64,000 bases of DNA from Caecitellus pseudoparvulus (Eukaryota > Bigyra: Bicosoecida), in contig CBFFRQ010000042.1 in the NCBI GenBank assembly GCA_965644315.1, positions 124,001 to 188,000 of the forward strand, written 5' to 3'. Positions 31,987-43,135 of the stretch are shown piece by piece. The position numbers and the translations under genes were made by a program. How positions within the stretch are numbered: the first letter of the stretch is position 1; each line of letters begins with the position of its first letter. Under the pieces are notes generated by a model. The model saw only the letters and a program-made list of their open reading frames with translations. It was not told the origin of the DNA and did no database searches.

Positions 31987-32826
31987 TCATGTAAACATGC
32001 GCCCCACCTGCATGGTGGTGGCCTCCGACTTGAATGCAGGGTAGTGCTTGCTGCCGCCAAACATCTTCGTACTCCTCTTGAACTGGGTGCGGTACCCCTC
32101 ACCGCCAGCTGTGCCCGAGGGGCGCCCGTATGCCTGCACAGGGGAGCGAGGCACCCTCACCCCTTGAGCACGGCCGCCGCGCCGTAGGGCACCGCCCACA
32201 CGAACTCACCTCGAACCAAGCGTCCAAGCTTGATCCCGCGCTCTGAGTGCCTGCAGTCGCTGCAGCAATGTGTGCCTTGCGCTTTCGCTCACGAGCTCTC
32301 TCCAGTGCCGCTTTGGCCTCATCCACCTTGACCTGCGCCGCAGTGACCGCTGCAGTGCGCGCTTCCAGCTCCTGCTCGTGCTCAGCAGCAATGATCTCAG
32401 GGGGTGACTTGTAGTACGAAAAGTACCCGGGGCTTTTCGCGCTCGAAATCTGCAAGGCAACGAGGCAAACGCCCTGGGTGACACCAGTCGCACGCGACGC
32501 AATAGTGCCGGCTGCGGGGCCGCCCAGGACGCAGCAGTGTTCACCCACCGCAGCTTTGAAGGAATGAACTCGGTGTCCTGTGTTCTTTATCATCCCAATC
32601 TGCGATCATGCTTTCGTTTCGGCGTCAGGCACCGCCACGCCAAAGTGCGGTTTTTGGCCTTCTCCCTCACCGATCCTGTGCCCCCTTGCAGCAGCTCCTG
32701 CAGCGATGCTGCGGCTTCCTGCTGCTGCGAAACAAGGCTATTATACTCCTCTAAGCACCTTTCAACTTCTTGAGCAGCTGAATGCACCTCTGAGCTCCCC
32801 CCTGAGGCAGCAGCCTGGCTAGCCAT
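31987..32826 (-). CDS. Small coiled-coil protein of unknown function
   Basis: I do not recognise this protein. Exons in coding order 32826-32671, 32449-32210 and 32133-31987; introns 221 and 76 nt, all phase 0 with GTGAGG and GTGAGT donors; 180 aa. The N-terminal helix (EVERCLEEYNSLVSQQQEAA) is followed by a conserved-looking GYFSYYKSPPEIIAAEHEQE and a charged coiled coil (QVKVDEAKAALERARERKRK). The end is basic and aromatic (YRTQFKRSTKMFGGSKHYPA, then QVGRMFT). The consistent phase of both junctions and the non-random composition support a real gene. The first intron is unusually long here and might hide another exon. Stops of this gene and the V-ATPase gene are 12 bp apart. Confidence 0.65.
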
Positions 32827-32982
32827 GCCTGGCAAGCGATGCCGTCCGACGTTGCAAGGGAAGAGTAGGCGGGCAGCGGGTGTGGAGATGGTGGAACAAT
32901 GATTGTGAGATCGGTGTGGCGCATATTGAGGGTCAAGGTCTGCAGTCTGGGGCCACCTCCCACCTCTCGGGTGGGACACCCT

Positions 32983-34149
32983 TCACCGGTCCTCAGCCTC
33001 GCCAGCAACAAAGCAAGCGTAGCTTTGCACCGTCACCGGCGTCCCACCAGCGGCAGCCTTCAGGTAGGCTGTGACGCTCCGTCCTTCTTCATCTGTCAGG
33101 CACTCTTGGTGCACCAGGCAGGACTCGCTGAAGAATTTGCGCATGCGACCGGAGACAATCTTCTCGGCCACTGCGGGCGGCTTACTTGGGTCCACGCTCT
33201 GCATGATCAGGGCCCGCTCCTCCTCAACTACAGCAGCTGGGATGGACGCTTCGTCCAGGTACTGGGGCCGCGCGACCGCAATGTGCATGGCCACTCGAGT
33301 GCCAGCCTCGGCCAGCGCTGCCATCTTTCCAGCATCGCTCGTGTCCAGCTCTGGCCCCCCTACAGCCACTGCGACGCCAACCTTGCCCATCCCTTGACGT
33401 GCGGTGTTGTGTACGTATCTGTGAGTACAGTGATGAGGAGGGAGGTGGAGAGGGCCCTGGCTCAGGCGGGCAGCGACTCAGTCTCCGCAATACTCACGTG
33501 CTGACCACTCCATTTTCCGCAGACACGGCGCGCGCCCTGCGGAGGACAATGTTCTCCCCTGCTTTACCAGCTGTTGCCTTGATGGCATCCTTTGTGATGC
33601 TGATGCCTCCTGACTCTGGATCTGGCGTCTCCGCGGCGCTCAGCGCTTCCAAGGCCTCCTCAGGGGTGGCCTCTGGCTTCACGTGCTTCACAGCAGTGGA
33701 AGACAGGCCGCTGAGCAAGTCCATGAACAGCTCCGTGCGCGAAGCGAAGTCGGTCTCTATGTTCAACTGCATATGCCATGAGCCATGCAGGCGTGTACGA
33801 GCCAGCTGTGCCTCCCGTCAGGCTCAGGAGCAGCACGCACCTCCACCAGCACTGCTGAGTTGCCGTCGTCACTGGCGGCGACGCCGACCAGGCCATTCTG
33901 CGCCACCCGGTGCGCCTTTGTCGCAGCTTTTGCCATGCCTTGCTCTCGGAGCCACTTGACTGCAGCAGAGAAGTCCCCATTCACGTCAGGGGCGTGCAGT
34001 GCCTTCTTACACTGCAGGACAGGGGCGCCCGTGGCAGCTCGGAGCTCCTTCACCATGGCCATGCTCACGCCTCGGGAGAGGGGCACTGCCCGCAGCAGGG
34101 CAGCAGCACGGGAAGTCCGTGCCGCTGAGCGGCACACGACAGCTGCCAT
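32983..34149 (-). CDS. Elongation factor Ts, mitochondrial
   Basis: Exons in coding order 34149-33841, 33766-33498 and 33418-32983; introns 74 and 79 nt; 337 aa. EF-Ts is the nucleotide-exchange factor for EF-Tu in organellar translation. Sequence marks: VKELRAATGAPVLQCKKAL; AVKWLREQGMAKA; the core VELNIETDFASR that spans the first junction; GENIVLRRAR; and, across the second junction, VVSTYVHNTARQGMGKVGV, the family's YVHxxGRxG-type region. The C-terminal part (AEKIVSGRMRKFF, CLVHQECLTD) is of bacterial type. The first 30 residues (MAAVVCRSAARTSRAAALLR) are Arg/Ala-rich without acids, a mitochondrial presequence. A plastid cannot be excluded from sequence alone, but no bipartite leader is seen. 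Confidence 0.95.
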
Positions 34150-34330
34150 GGTGGAAAATAAGTGTGCTGCCAGTGGGGGCGAGGGAGTCAGTGTGTTTGA
34201 AGGGTCTGAAAAGTACTGCAGTCCCCGCTTTGCGCGTATAGCGCAGCCCCACAGAACAGCCTAGAAACGGGCGCGCCTTGGCATGGGGCACTGCATTCAA
34301 TCATGGTGCGATGTGGCGTGGTGTATGCGC

Positions 34331-37300
34331 TCACTGCAAGAGGGTGTTGGCTGCACGGTTAGCGTCGCCACCGGCGGCTCGCAATGCCTCCAGCACAGCA
34401 CCGGCTGGCTGCCCACTCAGGCTCTGCAAGTTCGCCACAGCCTCCGCCTCCATCGCACTTTCGAATTCGATGGTTGCTGCAGCACCATCGGCGTGCTCTC
34501 CAGTTGCTGCCTCGTCGGTGGGCAGCGAGTCCTCCACTTCCTGTGCCCCGTGGACGAGGTCTGCAGTGCTCGGGGGCTGCGCGGCAACGGGCGTAGAGGA
34601 CCCGTCCGACACGGATGCCTCCATGGAGGCTGACCCAAGGGCGCCCTCAAAGCTACCCTCCGTCCCAGATGTCTCAGATCGCACGCGAGCCTTCATGGCA
34701 ACTCGGCCGGAGTGTGCCACTGGCTGCGCAGGGGCAGGCTCCTCCACGAGCACGTACCCTTCGCTGTCCTCGGCTGCAGCCGTCCCCTCCCCTTGGGCGG
34801 CACACGCCGCAGTCGGAGAAGTCTGGACCACAGCGTCGGAGGCAGGGGGGATCTGCCCCGCAGCGCGAAGTGTGGCAAGCACCTTGGAAGCATTGGAGCT
34901 GTCCACCAACATGTGGTGCCAGAAGCGGTGCCCGAAACGCGTGCCGTCGGGGGAGACGAGCCGGAAGTATCCAACGTGGCGTCCGGGGAATGCAGGAGCG
35001 CGGAGCGCGAGGGAAATGTCAACGGTCTCACCAGGAGCGATGGACTGCACGGGAACCCCCTCCTCCGCCACGCCCAGGCTGTTCCCGCCGACATTAATCA
35101 GGCGGCAACCTTCAGGCCACGTGGAATGGCCAGAGTTCTGCACACGCCAGACTTTCAGGAAGGTCTCCCCTGGCTGCACGCTGGAGTCCTTGCTGACAGT
35201 GACGTGGGCTACGAACTTCGCTGCTGGAGCACTGGCAGCAATCGGGTTCCCTGTCTCGAAAGCGAAAGGCCTGCGGCTGGACGAGGCAGGGCCAGACAGT
35301 GCTGAGCCAGGTACAATGTCTGCGGTGGTGCTTGTGGCAGGCGCAGATGCCGTCGTGGACATGATGGTGCTAGCGCATGCCATCGTCCGTCCGGCTGACA
35401 AGCTGGCCGCGATGGCTGCTTGAAGAGTGCAATCCTCCTGGTCCAGGCTGTGAGCAGGTGGGGGTGTGGCGGGCTGTGTCGTTGCCTCAACAGCTGCGGA
35501 ATCCTTTGCCCAGGGCTTGGGGCAGTGGCGGTGACGGCGCCACCGGCCGCTGCCGCAGTGGTGGTGTCCATGCCCCCCCGCTTCGGCGCTGCCTGATCGC
35601 TGCCCGCGACGCCAACGGCGCCAGCGACCATGACAGCTCTCATGCTTTTGAGAGGGCTTGAGTGCACCAGCGCTGCCTTCGAGTTGAGCGGCTGATTGCT
35701 GCCCGCGGTGTCGGGAACGACGGTGGTGGTGTCCGTGAGCCCCATGGCGGTGGCCATGACGACGGCCGCGCCGGCCATGGCGACGGCAGCGACCCTTGCA
35801 GCCGCCTCGACCTTCGCGCCGGCGGGGCAACGCTGCAGCGATCAGAGCAGCCAGTGAGCGGGGCATGACAGTCTCGACAAGGTCAGCCGAGGCGCCTGCG
35901 TCGCCGGAGCCCCCACTGGCACGGCCAGCCACACGGTCGAGCAGCCGGGCTGGAAGCCAGACTGCTGTGCCACCACGAGAGAGCATGCCAGGGTACGGCT
36001 TTCGCTCCACGTCCGAGCTGGATGAGGAGGCTTCAGCATCGGAGGGAGTGAACTCCCCCTCCTCCTCGCCAACTTCACCACCCGCAAGACTCTGCAGGTA
36101 GCCGCCCAGCTCCTCCACAGGCACGGAGTGTGATTCCAGGTCGTCAAGGGAGAAGGACGCCCCTGTCTCGATGCCTGCCTCGACCGCTGCGGCAACCTCC
36201 TCCGCATGGAAGCCAGCCCGGAGAAGCACGTCTTGGTTGCACGAAACGGTCGTGACACCAATGTCCCCGTACACGGCCACGAAAAGCTCGATGATGGGCA
36301 GCACAACTCCGCTGTGAACGACAAGCTTGATCGCCTGCTCTCGCCCTTCCTCGCTCGTCAGGTCCAGAGCAGAGGCGTCCAGGACGACGGTTGCAAGGGC
36401 TGGAATAAGAGAGAATGCTTCCTGGGCAAACATCCCAAATCGCTCATGTGTAACAAGCATGCGGAGGGAGGACAGGTACACCTGCAGCTCCTTGAACAGC
36501 AGCATGCAGTTGCGTTGGCAGGGCACGGTGGGCGTGCGCAGCTCCACTCGAGGCGAGGCAGAGGCACAGGCTGGCGGAGTGCCCGCCTCAGCCTCGTCAT
36601 CAGCCAGGTCGGGCAGGCTGCCCAGCATGGCTTGCAGGTTCGTGGCGGCGTCTTCAGCCGACGCACACAGTGCCAAGCTGCCCAAGGCCTCTTCCACCGC
36701 ATGGACGGCGTCAGCGTGCTGGGTCCCAGCGCGTTGCTTGTACTCGTCCAGGGCGAGTCGGCCAAGCTCTGCGATGCTGTCAGGGCTCAGGGGGAGGGGG
36801 GCTGCGTGCCCTGCCTCGAAGCCCACCTCATCCTCGACTGCAGCTGCTTCTGGCGAAGCTTGGCTGGGTTGGTCCACCGTGGTGCGGGTGGCGGGTGCAG
36901 CTTCACTCTCTGTCTGAGCAGTGCGTTGCTTGGGCACAATGGGTGTGGCAGGGATGGCCTCCACTTGTCCCTTGGCGGAAGTGCCCATTCCTGCGGGGGG
37001 CAAAGAAAGTGGCGTTGCGGAAGCGTCGCAGAAAAACGGTTTGCGCGGAGCCACCACGCCAGCACGAGAACTCACCAGCAACGGGCTCCAGCGTCAGCTT
37101 GAGGGTGCCTTGAGCACAGTCCAGGGCGTCTTGCCAATCCTCCTCCGTGGAAATGCGGATGCGGTCACCATCGCCGTCGACGAAGGTGGCCAGTGCGTGG
37201 TCAGGAGGGACAGGCAGGGCAGCCGAGGCAATTACCTGCTGTAGGTCTTGAAAGGAGAAGTCAGCCTTGGTAATTCGTCGGCGAATGCCGACGTCTCCTT

Positions 37301-37340
37301 GGAAGACTTTAATGACAAGCTTGTCACCTGGGGATGCCAT
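34331..37340 (-). CDS. NBR1-type selective autophagy receptor (PB1 - UIM - FW - LIR - UBA)
   Basis: Exons in coding order 37340-37076 and 36990-34331 (intron 85 nt, GTGAGT); 974 aa. Exon 1 is a PB1 domain with basic Lys in LVIKVFQGDVGIRR and acidic patch DGDGDRIRISTEEDW. After a helical region comes an Arg/His/Gly-rich stretch (about 35490-35840). A UIM-like helix follows (DCTLQAAIAASLSA). The FW (four-tryptophan) domain has Trp in FLKVWRVQNSGHSTWPEGC and FGHRFWHHMLV. A candidate LC3/Atg8-interacting motif sits in acidic context (EDSEGYVLVEE), placed between FW and UBA as in animal NBR1. The C-terminal UBA is VANLQSLSGQPAGAVLEALR..ANRAANTLLQ. It should link ubiquitinated cargo to autophagosomes. 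No ZZ zinc finger is visible, although NBR1 proteins usually have one. Confidence 0.88.
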
Positions 37341-37997
37341 GGTGTTGCGCTGAAGAAGTCACTGCGCGTTGCGTTGCCTTGGACAACGAGAAGGCAAGAG
37401 GAATGAAAAAGCCGTAAGGTGTGAAGGGAAATCGGGGCAGATAGCGCGGGTGTGCACTGCCTCTGCAAGTACACTCGAAAACGAAATGAGTGGGGTGGTT
37501 GGTTTTGACCGAAGCGTGAGAGTAGACGAAAGCCAAGTGCACTGCACTTCCCACCTCGTGCCGGCGACACTCGAGCCCCCTTCAAGCGTGCCCTGCGCAC
37601 AACATGTAAGGACCCGCGGCACCTGTGATATCGGTCACACATCTTCGTATTGCTGTGCCACTGCCTCACGGCTGAGCACACCCTGCATGATCAAAAGCGA
37701 AGCGAAAGATCCTCGGCTGCAGCCTGCTACGCTTGCGTTTCGCTTCCGTACCCCGCTCGGACAAGAGCAGCAACCCTGCTCGACAGCACGCTTGTGAGGG
37801 GCTCCTTGGACCGCCCACACTCTATGCTATGCCAGGGCTTGCATTCCTGTGCCTCCTCTGTCGCAGGCCCGGGCCAAGGCGCCATCAGACAGATTGGCGT
37901 GGTTGGACAGTGGCAAGGAAGCGGGAGAGGCAGATTGGCTCGGGCAGTGTGCCTGGCGAAGTGCGGGTTGTGAAACGCCGGAGCCTGGAATCCAGAC
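37341..37997. promoter_or_regulatory. Divergent intergenic region between NBR1-type and Tudor/USP genes
   Basis: 657 bases, the longest gap in the window, between divergent start codons. Short open frames on both strands are composition shadows. No RNA gene, repeat or known motif is seen. The stretch next to the NBR1 start (37370-37540) is visibly less GC-rich than its surroundings, as expected for a promoter or 5' UTR. Confidence 0.5.
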
Positions 37998-40900
37998 ATG
38001 CTGCGGTCACCTGAGCCCATGGAGCCTGTCGCCCCACAGCCTCCCCCACAGTCGGAGGCGTCGCTGGGGACTGCTGGTGCCAGCGAAACGCCTTCTGCCA
38101 GCGACGTGTGCACTGTGATTGCATTGCCTCAGAACCCGCTGGAGATTCCAGGCGCGCCCCCTGACCACCGCATTGAATCAAGCACGGACTACCACGAGCG
38201 ACTTGGGTGTAAGTCGCTGGCCCTTGCAGGGCTGTGCCAGCCGCTTGCCACATTCACTGGCTCGCTGTGCCACAGACCGTGTCCGCATCTACTGGCCAAT
38301 GGACAAAGCGTGGTACAGCGGAACGATCGTCAAATTTGACGCAGCCAGTGGCCAGCATCGCGTGCTGTACGACGACGGGGACTCCAGGTGGTACGACCTG
38401 TCCACAAAGCACTGGCAGCCAACGTGGCAGTACAAGGGCTCAGTGCTGAACGAATGCCTGGGCTTCTCGGACGATGCCGCTCACTGGCGGCTGTGCCAGA
38501 TCATGGCATATGATCCAGTGGCTGACAAACACACAGTGCAGTGCGATGGGGAAGCTGTTCTGCGCCAGCTGAGCCTGCAGGCGGTGCAGGTCAAGTGGCT
38601 TGTGAACCCTCAACGCCAGCTGTTCAACGTCGCACCCTTGCCGCTGGATAAGGTCATTCGAGCCTTCCCTCGGCACCACCCCTTCCTGGACGCAGACTTG
38701 AATTCCAGCTGGGAGTGGAGCTACCCTGCACCCCCCTCCCAGTTCTCACCAGCAGGGGAGCACGACTTGGCAGAGCCCGGGCCTGGGTGGTTGGCTCCCC
38801 ACTCGGTTCTCTGGCGCCGCCTGGTGGGCCGGCGCATCCAAGCGTTCTGGATGGGGGATGTCACCTTCTACCCTGGCACAATCCTGCGGTACTTCCCCCC
38901 TGGCAAGCCTCACCCGACACACATCCAGCTCAGCCAGGCGAGTGTGCCGGAAGTTGACAGCCACCGCATCCTCATCATCTACGACGACGGGGATCGCCAA
39001 GTGAAGAGCCTGACATCCCTGCGCTTTGCATGGATGCAAGACCAGGTGGATGGGCCCCAGCGCAGCCCTGGTGTCGTTGGCCTCCTGAACATGTACAACA
39101 CTTGCTACCTGAACGCCATCCTGCAGTGCCTGAGCCACACGGCTCCTCTCGCGCGCTTCTTCACACACGGCGATGCTGTTTGGGCATGCATCAACCGCAG
39201 CAACGACATGGGCACGGGCGGGCGACTTGCTGAGGCGTTCGCTGGCCTGCAGAAGGCACTGTGGACTCGCGGGCACTGCTCATCCGTGGCGCCTGGCTGG
39301 GTAAAGGCTGTGCTGGCTGACCGTGACCCGACGTTCAATGGCATGGGCCAACAGGATGCTCATGAGTCGTTGCTGCAGCTGCTGGACGGGCTGCATGAGG
39401 ACCTGGCAGTCAAGGCGACCCTGCACCCCGAAACGGCTTCCCTGTCAGTCGCCGGCTCGCCAGCTATGTCAGCCGCTGCAGCTGCTAGCCCCATGCGCGG
39501 CGACCCGACTGTCACCCTGCCCCCGGCCCACCCCATGTTTGTGACTGATGCAGCCACATCTGCTGCTGGGCCCTCAGCTCCCTCGAGTTCACCTGCAGCT
39601 GCTGCAGGTGAGGGCAAGGACAGCAAGGCGGGCGACGAGGGTGCAGGGGAGGATGCCGCGATCACAGTGAGCACGTCCATTATCAAGCGCCTGTTCTTTG
39701 TCCGCACAGCAGAGCTAATCGAGTGGGAGCAAGCCTTCACGACTGACTTGGATGCAGCATCAGACGGCAAACTGCTGGGCGCCAGGTCGCTGGACGCAGG
39801 CCATGTGGCCTGCGGACGTGGCATGAGCCTGGAGCCAGCGACAGCATCCTCCTCCTCGGCGAAGGAGCCCAAGAAGAAACGCGGGTGGCTCGCGTGGATG
39901 GGGTTGCGTAGGTCTAAGCCAGGAACGGGCAAGGTCGCCTCCGATGCCAGCATGCCCATGCAGGGCGCTGGCGAAGACCTGCCCGAGCCGCCGGATAGCC
40001 AGGCGTCGGGTCGTGAAGCTGCAGCTATGCAACGCCTGCAACTACGCCTGGGACCCATGGGGGGTGAGCTACTGCCACCAATACCAGTGTCCTACTCTGT
40101 TACGGCACACCACAAGACTCACGTCCGCCGGTACAAGCGGAACCTGGACGGACCGGCACCCCCACCACCCCCGCCTCCTAGCGAGCGGGTCTCCCTTGAA
40201 GACCCGATTGGCTCCCCTGCGCGGAAACCTGCGCCTAGCCCTCTCAAGCAACACGGCGCCGATGACGGTCGCACTGGCGCAGCTCACCCCACTGTTCCTG
40301 CATCCCCAGCTGCAGGTCACAAGCCAGGAGACGAGGATGCGACTGCGCCGTCACCCCCGCCGCCTCGGACCCAGCAAGAGCAGGTTAAGTGGTGGAACTT
40401 CATGTCTAGACTCCGGAAAGGCTCGAAAGGTGGCGGTGGGCCTCCGCCTCCTGACCCTGGGGGCCCCCCCATGGACGCCCCATCCCGCCGCCCTTCCGGC
40501 AGCAGTAAAGCTTCAGGGTCGAGCACCGATGCGTCCCAGGCCTCCGCTAGCCTCGAAGGCAAGCCATTAAACGTGGCTGTGGGGCAGCAGCGCAACGCAA
40601 GCAGTCTGCAGGAGTGCCTGGACGCTTACTTTGCCCCCCACAGCACATTCAGACAAGCCCCGGAGGAGGTTGTCCCGAAAGCCCTGGCACAGAAAGCCGC
40701 AACTGCAGGCAAGGCGGTAGATGCATTGGTGGGCAGTGGCTCGGCAGGAGCGGCAAAACAAGACCCGAAGCGAGTGTGGCAGCTCGGGCTGGGGCAGACA
40801 AAGCTGCTGGCACCGCTCCCGCCTGTGCTGCTGTTTCAACTCAAGCGCTTCGAAATCGTGCCTGTGGATGAATATGGCAATCCAACTTGGAACGTGGTGG

Positions 40901-41655
40901 GGGACGATGACGAAGCAGGTGGCGGAGGTGGCGGCTCTCGCCAAGCTGTGAGCTGGGTCATGCGCAAGCTGCCACATGCTGTGCGCTTCCCGCTCACAGG
41001 CTTGGACATGTCCCGCTACGTCGCAACTGAAGCTGCTGTGACCAAGCATCGCAGGCCCTCACAGGTGCGGGGGATGGCGCATGCCAGCCAAGCTGTCACC
41101 GGCACGGTGTCGGGGGGCGTCACGAGCGCCAGCTCCAGAGACACAGGACTCTCTTCGCCCCATGCTGCCCCCACCACTCCCCCGCGAGGAGGCCAGGCTG
41201 CACAGGAGGCAGCAACTTCACAGCCGTCTGCTTTGTACGACTTGTACGGCATTGTCTGCCACGAAGGCTCATCAACTGAGGGTGGGCACTACGTGGCGCT
41301 GGTGAAGGTGGGCGGCTCGCAGCACCTTGCCGGCCACGGCGACCCCACGGACTTGGTGCTGGCAGCTCTGCATGATTTGGAGGGGCGAGAAGCCCTTGAG
41401 CAGGCGGTGCAGGCCTTGCCGGGCGTGGACAGTGGCGCCTCTGTCGCACAAGTCGCTGAGCAAGCCATGCCCTCCCTGCTCAAGCAACCCCCTGCCCTGC
41501 TGCAGACGATGCCCCATGGTGTGACGGGAGATGGCGCAGATGCTTGCTGGTACATGTTTGACGACGTGGATGTGACGCCCATTGATGAATCCTACGTGCG
41601 GCACAAAGTTGTTGCGGGGCAGGCCTACCTTCTGTTCTATGCCAGGCGGTCCTGA
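37998..41655 (+). CDS. Ubiquitin-specific protease (USP) with N-terminal Tudor-like domains
   Basis: Exons 37998-38208 and 38276-41655 (intron 67 nt, donor GTAAGT); 1196 aa. Splicing yields ERLGYRVRIYWPMDKAWYSG, a Tudor-type start followed by GQHRVLYDDGDSRWYDLS. A second such unit ends RILIIYDDGDRQVKSL. The USP core then begins: GLLNMYNTCYLNAILQCL, nucleophile Cys at 39103-39105. It continues through GQQDAHESLLQLLDGL, and after a 400-aa disordered insert (about 39450-40560) through LLFQLKRFEIVP. The His box is YGIVCHEGSSTEGGHYVALV, and the end WYMFDDVDVTPIDESYV, QAYLLFYARR. The Gly before NTC is replaced by Tyr (MYNTCY), which is unusual. Tudor domains suggest recruitment to methylated protein, perhaps chromatin. 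Activity is probable since Cys and His boxes are intact. Confidence 0.93.
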
Positions 41656-41657
41656 AT

Positions 41658-42802
41658 TCATTCGCCGTCTCCGTATAGCCCTTGGGCGCCGAGCGTGACT
41701 CTTGGCTCAACGGCATCGGATGCCGAGCCCGTAGTGCAAGATGTCGCTTGCCGCAGCCTAGGGTGGGCTGATCGAGTTCGTACTTTGCGACCGTACTTTG
41801 AGAATCCACCTCTGGAGCTGTCCCCGTTGGGACCAAGCAAAGACGCCGATGCCGGTCGCCTCGAGCTCCGCACAGCTGCCAGTCCTGACCCAGCCGTGCA
41901 CGGGCCGCCGGCTTCCTCGTCGCTGCTACCAGAGGCCTCGCAGGAGCTTGTGCAGAGTACCGCTGCAGCCTCAGTACAGCTTGGTGTTGGTGACAGCACG
42001 CTGCTTTCCGCCACGGTGCGCCTAGTGGAGGCAGTGAGGGAGGGTACCTCTTCCCTGCTCTCGTGTGTGAGGAGCAGGGGCTGGGGGATGCCAGGCAACA
42101 CGTCCAGCGCACTTGCAGGCGGCTTCGTCTCGCGACTTGACTCTTCTTCCATACCCCTCTGCTTCAGTGAGAGGAGCTGAGCCTCCGCTCGGAGCTGCGC
42201 CCGGTGAGCTGCCTTCCGCTGCTGCTGCACCTGCAGCAGCGTTCCCTGCGCAGACCCCAATGCCTCGGTCAGGGCTGCGACCTCGTTCCTTGTGGAAGTC
42301 AGCTGCAGCTGCAGTGACTCACATTCTTGCGTTTTTGAGCCCAACGACGCTCGCAGTTGCTTCGCTTCCTCGCCGCCGTGCTCAGCGTGCGTCTTGGCAC
42401 GGCGCACTTCGGCAGACAGAGCCTCCAACTGCTGCGCTGCCTGGGCCCTTACCTCCGCCAACTCCCTTTCCTTTGCCAGAAGGTGCTGTTTGGAGTCTCT
42501 CGCAGAGCACTCTGCATCAAGCTGCAGCTTTTGAGACCTGTGCACGCCGGAGGCGATTGTGGCGTGCGCCAAGCTGCACAGAGCAACGCTGGCGTTACAC
42601 ACCTTGCCGCTTGGTCTTTCAGCGTCGCGATGAGAGTTTGTAGCTCCTCGATTTCCTGGGCATGCTCTGCTTGCTCTGCCAGCATCTGTTGCCGCATACT
42701 CTTCACCTGCTCCAGGTGCCCCTGCTGGTCTTGCAGGAGGCAACGGGCCTGCTGCAGCTGGCGTTGCAAGCTTGCCACCTCCTCCTCGCCGTGGCTTGCC
42801 AT
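41658..42802 (-). CDS. Coiled-coil protein of unknown function
   Basis: Not recognised. Exons in coding order 42802-42603 and 42537-41658 (intron 65 nt, donor GTGTGT); 359 aa. The start MASHGEEEVASLQRQLQQAR is the first ATG in frame. About 210 residues form a nearly continuous heptad-type coiled coil (QEIEELQTLIATLKDQAARS; AKERELAEVRAQAAQQLEAL; LQLQLTSTRNEVAALTEALG). The rest is Ser/Arg-rich and disordered (SSRRPASASLLGPNG). Possible roles include a structural, centrosomal or vesicle-tether protein, but nothing in the sequence decides. Its stop codon is only two bases from the stop codon of the USP gene on the other strand, so each transcript must run into the other gene. Confidence 0.75.
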
Positions 42803-43135
42803 GCAGTTGATATCGCATGCGGCGATGCACGCCGGCTTGTCCGCTTTGACAGGGGTCTCGGCTGTTGCTGATGGCCGCGGTTCGTGACGGGTCAAATTGT
42901 GCTACTCTTCTTGTGAATCAGATATGCGCGGACTTAGCCCTTGACCTCATCTGCAAGGCCCCCTGTCACGTTATCCTCTAAACAAGCGTGTGACAAGGCA
43001 GACATGTAGGTTTGCAAAATACTTACGCCTCTCCTCTGCTCGATCCAGCTGGCCACACTCTCCACACCGTGCAAGCCGTGTTGGAGGCTTACCTTTGCAG
43101 CAGTTGGAGCAAAGTACGAGGCGGAGACGGCCACC
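42803..43135. promoter_or_regulatory. Divergent intergenic region between coiled-coil and NUP88-like genes
   Basis: 333 bases between divergent starts. An open frame continues from the coiled-coil gene upstream of its ATG for about 90 bases, so an additional 5' exon of that gene is possible here. No RNA gene or repeat is seen. Confidence 0.45.

Noticed and set aside
32450-32670. Extra exon inside the 221-nt intron of the small coiled-coil gene
   Set aside because: An open stretch with an AG before it exists, but no homology supports it and direct joining is already in phase.
35490-35840. Frameshift in the NBR1-type gene
   Set aside because: The frame stays open and the domains on both sides (PB1/helical region and UIM/FW/UBA) are in the same frame, so a single indel is excluded; only a compensating pair could explain it.
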